Positions 58,816-64,000 of a DNA stretch of 64,000 nucleotides are shown one piece after another. The notes beneath the pieces are model-generated. The model was given only the letters and a program-made list of their open reading frames with translations. It searched no databases and was not told where the DNA came from. This stretch comes from a virus, in the IMG/VR virus record IMGVR_UViG_3300032294_001228, positions 54,685 through 118,684 of that record; one strand, 5' to 3'. Numbering within the stretch: the stretch's first letter is position 1; the number at the start of each line of letters is the position of its first letter. Position numbers and translations under genes: made by a program.

Positions 58816-59670
58816 ATGAGCAAATTAAAAATATCCGAAATATTTTATTCAGCACAAGGCGAAGGACGCTTTGTGGGTGTGCCTAGTGTGTTCTTAAGAA
58901 CCTTTGGCTGTAACTTTACCTGTGGTGGTTTTGGTATGAGTAATCGAACACAGATGAGCACAGAGCGTGAGTTCATTGATCCCACACAGTATAGAATTTA
59001 TGAAGAACTACCTTTAGTTACCACAGGCTGTGACAGTTATGCAAGCTGGGATCCTAGATTTAAAAATTTTAGTCCCTTGTTAGAGATTAATGCTGTAGTC
59101 AACCGTATGCTAGATCTAGTACCTGGCAATAGTTGGATCATGCCCAACGGCAATGATACTCATCTGGTTGTCACGGGTGGTGAGCCATTGCTAGGTTGGC
59201 AACGTGCTTATCCGGAATTGTTAAGTCATAAGGATATGTATAATCTAAAGAACTTAACATTTGAAACAAATGGCACCCAGGAACTACATGAAGACTTTAT
59301 CAAGTATTTGAAGCTTTGGAAACGAGGTGGCAGAGAGATCACATTCTCAGTCAGTGCTAAATTAAGTGCGAGTGGTGAGAAGTGGGAAGATGCCGTTAAA
59401 CCTGAAATCGTTAAATCATATGAAAAGGTTGGAACTAGCTATCTTAAATTCGTAGTTGAAAATCCAGAAGACTTTGATGAAGTGGATCGAGCAGTAGCAG
59501 AATATCGTCGAGCTAAATTCAAAGGTGTTGTTTATATCATGCCCGTGGGTGGTGTAGTCAAAGTCTATGATGGAAATAAATTTAACGTAGCAGATGAAGC
59601 TATGCGTCGTGGTTATTATTACAGTCCAAGATTACATGTTGATCTTTGGGGGAATTCATGGGGCAAGTAA
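58816..59670 (+). CDS. queE: QueE-like 7-carboxy-7-deazaguanine synthase (radical SAM)
   Basis: 284 aa. 'FYSAQGEGRFVGVPSVFLRTFGCNFTCGGFG' is the QueE start (S.QGEG...G.P..F.R..GCN..C). The normal third cluster Cys (CX2C after the second Cys) is replaced; instead 'TTGCDSYASW' (about 70-79) provides a Cys, after an insertion of about 35 residues, as in cyanophage-type QueE. 'VVTGGEPLLG' is the SAM GGE motif. It makes 7-carboxy-7-deazaguanine from CPH4. Overlaps the DUF2061 gene. Confidence 0.85.
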   Translation: MSKLKISEIFYSAQGEGRFVGVPSVFLRTFGCNFTCGGFGMSNRTQMSTEREFIDPTQYRIYEELPLVTTGCDSYASWDPRFKNFSPLLEINAVVNRMLDLVPGNSWIMPNGNDTHLVVTGGEPLLGWQRAYPELLSHKDMYNLKNLTFETNGTQELHEDFIKYLKLWKRGGREITFSVSAKLSASGEKWEDAVKPEIVKSYEKVGTSYLKFVVENPEDFDEVDRAVAEYRRAKFKGVVYIMPVGGVVKVYDGNKFNVADEAMRRGYYYSPRLHVDLWGNSWGK

Positions 59671-59870
59671 AAGAAACACACAAAAGAACTATTGCTAGGA
59701 TGGTCAGTTATCGCATTACTGCCTGGCTTTTTACTATATTCTGGACATGGTTATGGACTGGAGATATTGTTAAGTCAACCGGCTTTGCTACAATATTACA
59801 TCTATTATTAAGTATCGACTACTATATACATGAACGTATATGGTTAAAAATTAAATGGGGAACTGAATGA
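59658..59870 (+). CDS. DUF2061 membrane protein
   Basis: 70 aa from the ATG at 59658, preceded by GGGGG; an upstream TTG would add four residues. 'HKRTIARMVSYRITAWLFTIFWTWLWTGD' and 'HLLLSIDYYIHERIW' match the DUF2061 two-helix membrane protein ('KR...KT.tyR...t......tG'). Usually found near sulfur or metabolism genes; role unknown. Stop overlaps metK ATG. Confidence 0.75.
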   Translation: MGQVKETHKRTIARMVSYRITAWLFTIFWTWLWTGDIVKSTGFATILHLLLSIDYYIHERIWLKIKWGTE

Positions 59871-60967
59871 GTTATTTGTTTACTAGTGAAAGTGTTAGCG
59901 AAGGACATCCAGATAAGGTAGCAGACGCTATATCAGATGCGGTATTAGATTTAATGATGCGCGAGCAGAATCCTGCTTATCGCTGTGCTTGCGAAACCTT
60001 AGTTACCACTAATCAAGTCGTCCTAGCTGGTGAATACAAAGGTATTTACAATCATTTAGAAGTTGAAAATGCAGTGCGTCGTGTTATCCGTGATATCGGT
60101 TACGAACAAGATGGATTCCATTGGAAAACTGCTAACATCATTAATTTAATGCATGGACAGTCAGCTGACATCGCTCTAGGCACAGACACTTTCGGTGCAG
60201 GTGACCAAGGACTGATGTTTGGCTATGCTATCAACGAAACACCGGATCTAATGCCTAGTGCTATCTATTACAGCCACAAAATCGTAAAAGAACTCACCTT
60301 ACGACGCAAGAATGGTGCCACATGGTTAGGTCCTGATGCCAAGTCACAGGTTACTATGGAATACAATGATGATGGTAGTGTTGCACGTATCGATAAGATC
60401 GTCTGTTCTACACAGCATTCAGCCGACATGGATATTAGCGAAGTGCGAGTAGCTGTTGAAACGTATATTAGAGAAGTATTACCCAAGGAGTTGATTGATG
60501 CTAACACTAAGTTTCTTATTAATCCTACTGGTCGTTTTGTTATTGGTGGTCCCGATGGTGATACTGGGCTTACTGGTCGTAAAATTATTGTTGATACTTA
60601 TGGCGGTTATAGCCCTCATGGTGGTGGTGCTTTTAGCGGTAAAGATCCTACTAAAGTTGATCGCAGTGCTGCTTATATGGCTAGGTATCTAGCTAAGAAT
60701 ATCGTGGCAAGCGGTCGTGCAACCAAAGCCACAGTTCAACTAAGTTATGCTATTGGCGTTAAAGAACCAACTAGTCTGTTTATCAAAACAGATCGAGGTG
60801 TTGATCTAGATTCAACCGATTGGATACAACAAAATGTTGATCTTACCCCACAGGGTATCATAAATAGATTTGAGTTGTTCCGTCCTATCTACAGTCAAAC
60901 AACTAACTATGGACATTTTGGTAAATCCAACTTACCATGGGAAACCATAGATTTATTCAAGGACTAA
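59867..60967 (+). CDS. metK: S-adenosylmethionine synthetase
   Basis: 366 aa, slightly shorter than E. coli MetK (384). 'TSESVSEGHPDKVADAISDAVLD' (residues 5-27), the ATP-binding 'GAGDQGLMFGYA' (about 111-122), and 'GGGAFSGKDPTKVDRSAAYMAR' (about 251-272) are all present. It raises SAM for the many phage methyltransferases, radical SAM enzymes and the AdoMetDC-like protein. Coupled to the DUF2061 gene. Confidence 0.95.
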   Translation: MSYLFTSESVSEGHPDKVADAISDAVLDLMMREQNPAYRCACETLVTTNQVVLAGEYKGIYNHLEVENAVRRVIRDIGYEQDGFHWKTANIINLMHGQSADIALGTDTFGAGDQGLMFGYAINETPDLMPSAIYYSHKIVKELTLRRKNGATWLGPDAKSQVTMEYNDDGSVARIDKIVCSTQHSADMDISEVRVAVETYIREVLPKELIDANTKFLINPTGRFVIGGPDGDTGLTGRKIIVDTYGGYSPHGGGAFSGKDPTKVDRSAAYMARYLAKNIVASGRATKATVQLSYAIGVKEPTSLFIKTDRGVDLDSTDWIQQNVDLTPQGIINRFELFRPIYSQTTNYGHFGKSNLPWETIDLFKD

Positions 60968-60968
60968 C

Positions 60969-61343
60969 ATGATAAAGAAATTAATCAAAGATTTATTCGG
61001 AACTAAACCTGAACCTGCTACTTTAAAAGAGCAAAAAACTAAAAAGACTCCTAAAGAATTAGCTACTGAACGTGGTGAGCCTTGGGTGGAAGTACTTGGT
61101 ATGGAAATCGATAAGGATAATCCCGGACAAGGTGCGTTTGAATTGGATTGGAATGACAAATTCGTAGCCAATCTCGTACGTGCTGGCTATCAAGGCAAAA
61201 CAGATCAAGACATAGTAGACAATTGGTTCCGTACAGTTTGCCAAAATATCGTAATGGAAAATTATGAACAAGCTATGGCAGATCCCGCTAATCGACAAAA
61301 TAACCGTCGTGATCTTGGTAACGGTAGAACGGAAGTCAGTTGA
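60969..61343 (+). CDS. Conserved T4-like phage protein
   Basis: 124 aa, directly after metK. 'PWVEVLGMEIDKDNPGQGAFELDWNDKFVANLVRAGY' (about 38-74) matches conserved proteins of T4-like cyanophages, from memory. N-terminal region basic, C-terminal 'ANRQNNRRDLGNGRTEVS'. The role is unknown. The rnh promoter overlaps its stop. Confidence 0.7.
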   Translation: MIKKLIKDLFGTKPEPATLKEQKTKKTPKELATERGEPWVEVLGMEIDKDNPGQGAFELDWNDKFVANLVRAGYQGKTDQDIVDNWFRTVCQNIVMENYEQAMADPANRQNNRRDLGNGRTEVS

Positions 61344-61368
61344 CTTTAACCAAATTTAGTAGTATAAT
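61340..61368 (+). promoter_or_regulatory. Sigma70-like promoter giving a leaderless rnh mRNA
   Basis: TTGACT (61340-61345), 17-nt spacer, TATAAT (61363-61368); ATG at 61375 is 6 nt after the -10. No SD. Confidence 0.72.
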
Positions 61369-61374
61369 GTTTAC

Positions 61375-62376
61375 ATGAGATATTTACTTGTAGACACAGC
61401 AAACACATTCTTCAGAGCCCGACATTCAGCGCATCGCCAAAGTGACACTTGGGATAAGTTGGGTTTCGCTATCCACGTAACCCTAGCTTCAGTAAACAAA
61501 TCATGGCGTGATCAAAAAGCTGATCATGTTATCTTTTGTCTCGAAGGACGCAGTTGGCGCAAGGACTTCTACGAACCCTATAAGAAAAATCGCAGTGTTG
61601 CCCGTACCGCACTTACTGAAAGCGAAGCAGAAGAAGATCGTTTATTCTGGGAGACATTTGATGCGCTCAAAACTTTCATCGCTGATAAGACAAACTGCAC
61701 AGTGCTCCAACATCCTGAGCTTGAAGCAGATGATCTTATCGCTGGATTCATCCAAGCTCATCCCGACGATCATCACACTATTGTTAGTAGCGACACTGAT
61801 TTCTATCAGCTACTTGCTGATAATGTTAATCAATATAACGGGATAAGCGACGAGCTTCATACACTAAAAGGTATCTTTGATAAGAAAGGCAAACCTGTAA
61901 TAGATAAGAAAACCAAAGAACCTAAAAAGATTCCTGATCCCAAGTTTATACTTTTTGAAAAGTGTATGCGTGGTGATCCTACAGACAATATATTTTCCGC
62001 ATTTCCAGGCGTGCGCACCAAAGGTAGTAAGAACAAAGTAGGTCTTGAAGAAGCCTACAGCGACAAAGATAAGAAAGGTTATAATTGGAACAACATGATG
62101 CTACAGCGTTGGGTTGACCATAATGGTCTAGAACATCGTGTGTTAGATGACTACGAACGCAATCGCATCCTAGTTGATTTAACAGCACAACCAGATGATA
62201 TAAAAATTAAGATGGCAGAAACTATTGCGGCCTCTCAGGTGCCAAAAAATCAACCCATGGTCGGTGCCCAGTTCTTGAAGTTCTGTGGCAAATACGATCT
62301 AGTTAAACTTAGTGACAATGCTAGCGCGATCAGTGAATGGTTGATGGCTGGCTATCCGCAGAAAAAAACAGGCTAA
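61375..62376 (+). CDS. rnh: RNase H / 5'-3' flap exonuclease (T4 Rnh-like)
   Basis: 333 aa, T4 RNase H is 305. 'YLLVDTANTFFRARHS' (about 3-18) is the N-domain Asp, 'HPELEADDLIAGFIQ' (about 116-130) and 'TIVSSDTDFYQLL' (about 138-150) are the FEN metal motifs, 'MRGDPTDNIFSAFPGVRTKGS' (about 199-219) the helix-3-turn-helix start. It removes RNA primers during Okazaki-fragment processing with gp43/gp45. Confidence 0.88.
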   Translation: MRYLLVDTANTFFRARHSAHRQSDTWDKLGFAIHVTLASVNKSWRDQKADHVIFCLEGRSWRKDFYEPYKKNRSVARTALTESEAEEDRLFWETFDALKTFIADKTNCTVLQHPELEADDLIAGFIQAHPDDHHTIVSSDTDFYQLLADNVNQYNGISDELHTLKGIFDKKGKPVIDKKTKEPKKIPDPKFILFEKCMRGDPTDNIFSAFPGVRTKGSKNKVGLEEAYSDKDKKGYNWNNMMLQRWVDHNGLEHRVLDDYERNRILVDLTAQPDDIKIKMAETIAASQVPKNQPMVGAQFLKFCGKYDLVKLSDNASAISEWLMAGYPQKKTG

Positions 62377-62382
62377 ATTTAA

Positions 62383-63516
62383 ATGTCACAGGTTATAACT
62401 AAATCAACTACTGCTTTTCCTATGTCGCTATCGACAGAAAATAATAAAATTAATTTACCAATTATCATATTCAATATCACTAACGTTTGTAATTTTAATT
62501 GTTCAGGATGTTATACCTTTAGTAATTTTAATTTTACAGGACATCAAAAATGGAGCGATTATGCCGAAATATATTCAGATTGGTCTACAAAAATAGATGC
62601 TCCTATATGGGAAATACTGGGTGGTGAACCTACACTTAATCCTGATTTTTTAAATTGGGTCAAAGGTGTTTCTACTCTATGGCCAAATGCCTCAGGTAGA
62701 ATAGCAACCAATGGGTCTAATACTAAAATGTTTAATCAAGAGTTTTATGATATTTTATGTAAAATTAAATCAGGTGCTACGATCAGAATAGAATTACACA
62801 ATGCATCATATCGCGAATCTACCCTGCACATGATAAAAAAATGGTTAAAAGGTCCGCTAGAAATTACTACATGTATTGATAATGATTTTGGATTTACTTC
62901 ACAATTAAATTATGCTATGCCAATTTGGATAGATAGTTATAAAAAAATAAAAGCAGATTCGTGGCCAGAATGTAATAGCGTAGAAGATTGGGAATCACTA
63001 CCTCAGAATATTAAAGATGAGTGCATCAATGATTTCAACCTAGACCCACCAAAAAAATATCTCGAGTCGGAATCCGGTATATTAGTTGTAGATAAAAATA
63101 ATATTACAGTTTTTATTGTAAACGGAGATAATTTTACCGAATGTCCATTGATCCCATCAGCTGATAAAACTACATTTAGATTACACAATAGTGACCCACT
63201 AGTCGCCCATGAATTGTGTAGTAGCAAAGGATGTCATTCGTTAATCAGGGGCAAATATTATAAGTGCCACCAAGTTGGGCATTTTGCAGAATTCGATCAA
63301 CAATTTAATATTATTTTTGATGATGAGAAAGATAGAGAATTACTATATAACTATAAACCAATAACTGTAGATCATTCCAACGAAGAAATGTTATTGGCTT
63401 TTGAAAATTTTAAAAATCCTCTAGAACAATGTAAATTTTGTTCAGAATCGTCTAAGGTAATTAAATTACAAGCAGAACCTAAAAAAATTGTTTTTAAAAA
63501 GAAGAAACATCAATGA
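62383..63516 (+). CDS. Radical SAM protein with C-terminal cysteine cluster
   Basis: 377 aa. 'NVCNFNCSGCYTFSNF' (about 34-49) is the CX3CX2C cluster and 'EILGGEPTLNPDF' (about 76-88) the GGE motif. The C-terminal part has 'CSSKGCHSLIRGKYYKCHQ' and 'CKFCSE', similar to SPASM/twitch auxiliary clusters. The substrate is unknown; the family includes peptide and sugar modifiers. AT-rich, unlike its neighbours, suggesting more recent gain. ATGA overlap with the next gene. Confidence 0.82.
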   Translation: MSQVITKSTTAFPMSLSTENNKINLPIIIFNITNVCNFNCSGCYTFSNFNFTGHQKWSDYAEIYSDWSTKIDAPIWEILGGEPTLNPDFLNWVKGVSTLWPNASGRIATNGSNTKMFNQEFYDILCKIKSGATIRIELHNASYRESTLHMIKKWLKGPLEITTCIDNDFGFTSQLNYAMPIWIDSYKKIKADSWPECNSVEDWESLPQNIKDECINDFNLDPPKKYLESESGILVVDKNNITVFIVNGDNFTECPLIPSADKTTFRLHNSDPLVAHELCSSKGCHSLIRGKYYKCHQVGHFAEFDQQFNIIFDDEKDRELLYNYKPITVDHSNEEMLLAFENFKNPLEQCKFCSESSKVIKLQAEPKKIVFKKKKHQ

Positions 63517-64000
63517 TAGCAGACGGAAAGTTCCTAGCATTAGACTTAGAGCTCAATCAACCATCAGGTAAGATCATACAGGTTGGAGTCGCCATAGGCG
63601 ACAAGAATACACGCTTCGAAGACTATGTTGTCCGTAAATGGTATATAGATCCGCAAGAACCCATCAGCGAGTTTATCAATGATCTGACAGGTATAACCGA
63701 TAGTGATATACGTGCAGAAGCATACAGTCACGAAACAGTGGCCCGTGAGCTAGGTGAGCTGATCAAGGAACATAAGGTCTTTGTCAACCCGGTGACCTGG
63801 GGCGGTGGTGATAGTGTGGAATTACTAGCAGAATTCTGCAAAAACCATGCAGATTTTCCGCATTTTGGCCGTCGTTGGATAGATGTTAAGACCTGGTACA
63901 CATACTTGATGCTGACACGTGCAAAACAACCTAGCGGTGGATTAGCGTCAGCCATGGGCTACTTTAAACTGCATTTCAAAGGTAAGGCACATCGTGCAGA
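63513..64000 (+). CDS. DEDD 3'-5' exonuclease-like protein (3'-truncated by window)
   Basis: 162 residues visible. 'FLALDLELNQPSGKIIQVGVAIG' (from residue 7) is the ExoI DxE motif; 'FVNPVTWGGGDSVELLAEF' (about 90-108) corresponds to ExoII; the window ends within 'GKAHRA', where the ExoIII Hx4D of DEDDh enzymes begins. RNase T/DnaQ-like. ATG 63513 overlaps the radical SAM stop. The final Asp is not in the window. Confidence 0.75.
   Translation, partial: MIADGKFLALDLELNQPSGKIIQVGVAIGDKNTRFEDYVVRKWYIDPQEPISEFINDLTGITDSDIRAEAYSHETVARELGELIKEHKVFVNPVTWGGGDSVELLAEFCKNHADFPHFGRRWIDVKTWYTYLMLTRAKQPSGGLASAMGYFKLHFKGKAHRA

Noticed and set aside
1-64000. CRISPR arrays, insertion sequences, integrase or attachment sites
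   Set aside because: No regularly spaced repeats, transposase or recombinase motifs were seen.

Overview
The window is a 64 kb slice of a T4-type myovirus genome. It is lytic in character, with no integrase or repressor, and nearly everything lies on the plus strand. The T4-like core is recognisable: a family B DNA polymerase (gp43), sliding clamp (gp45), clamp-loader ATPase (gp44), RNase H/flap nuclease, a DsbA-like DNA-binding protein, a GroES-like co-chaperonin, MazG, PhoH and T4/cyanophage-type structural proteins. Two promoter classes are visible: sigma70-like -35/-10 pairs in front of replication and metabolism genes, and T4-late boxes of the ATAAATA type in front of structural, lysis and head-protein candidates. 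Lipobox proteins beside a spanin-like gene point to a Gram-negative host. The gene mix (MazG, PhoH, MetK, QueE, FolE, 2OG oxygenase, DUF2061) resembles aquatic T4-like phages. The sequence does not identify the host.

Layout. 0-3.2 kb: end of a large virion protein and a second structural protein. 3.3-7.2 kb: MazG, PolIII-like fragment, GroES, clamp loader, cupin. 7.2-8.5 kb: minus-strand phoH and a methyltransferase. 8.6-13.1 kb: sulfotransferase-like P-loop proteins, a diiron protein and conserved hypotheticals. 13.1-15.8 kb: lysis cassette (GH19 endolysin, spanin-like genes, holin), where the holin carries an apparently complete programmed -1 frameshift signal. 15.9-20 kb: methyltransferase, DnaJ, ClpA. 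20-25.5 kb: glycosyltransferase and the first head-protein candidates, with Dps. 25.5-28.7 kb: glycine-rich adhesin and partners. 28.7-32.1 kb: a lipid module (FabF, two desaturases, SDR). 32.1-33.8 kb: 2OG oxygenase, exported nuclease, AdoMet decarboxylase-like protein. 33.9-45.2 kb: the main block of head-protein candidates. 45.2-50.9 kb: DsbA, polymerase, clamp. 51.4-59.7 kb: 7-deazaguanine genes (DpdA, FolE, QueE, a QueD-like candidate) mixed with glycan and nucleotide genes. 59.7-64 kb: MetK, RNase H, radical SAM protein, and a partial DEDD exonuclease.

The most interesting feature is a set of about 15 otherwise unrelated proteins that share a short N-terminus ending in [L/I]xE within the first 5-18 residues. 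This is the pattern of the T4 capsid-targeting sequence and its gp21 protease site. The recognisable late boxes within these blocks belong to the T4-late class, and three or four lie only 5-6 nt before the start codon. I infer a battery of proteins packaged in the head and injected with the DNA: superoxide dismutase, two nucleotidyltransferases, a metalloprotease, an amidoligase, a methyltransferase-like protein, cysteine-rich basic proteins and others.

Most genes abut or overlap by 1-20 nt. The longest stretch without a conventional gene (15606-15905) is largely the frameshift extension of the holin followed by a terminator/promoter.
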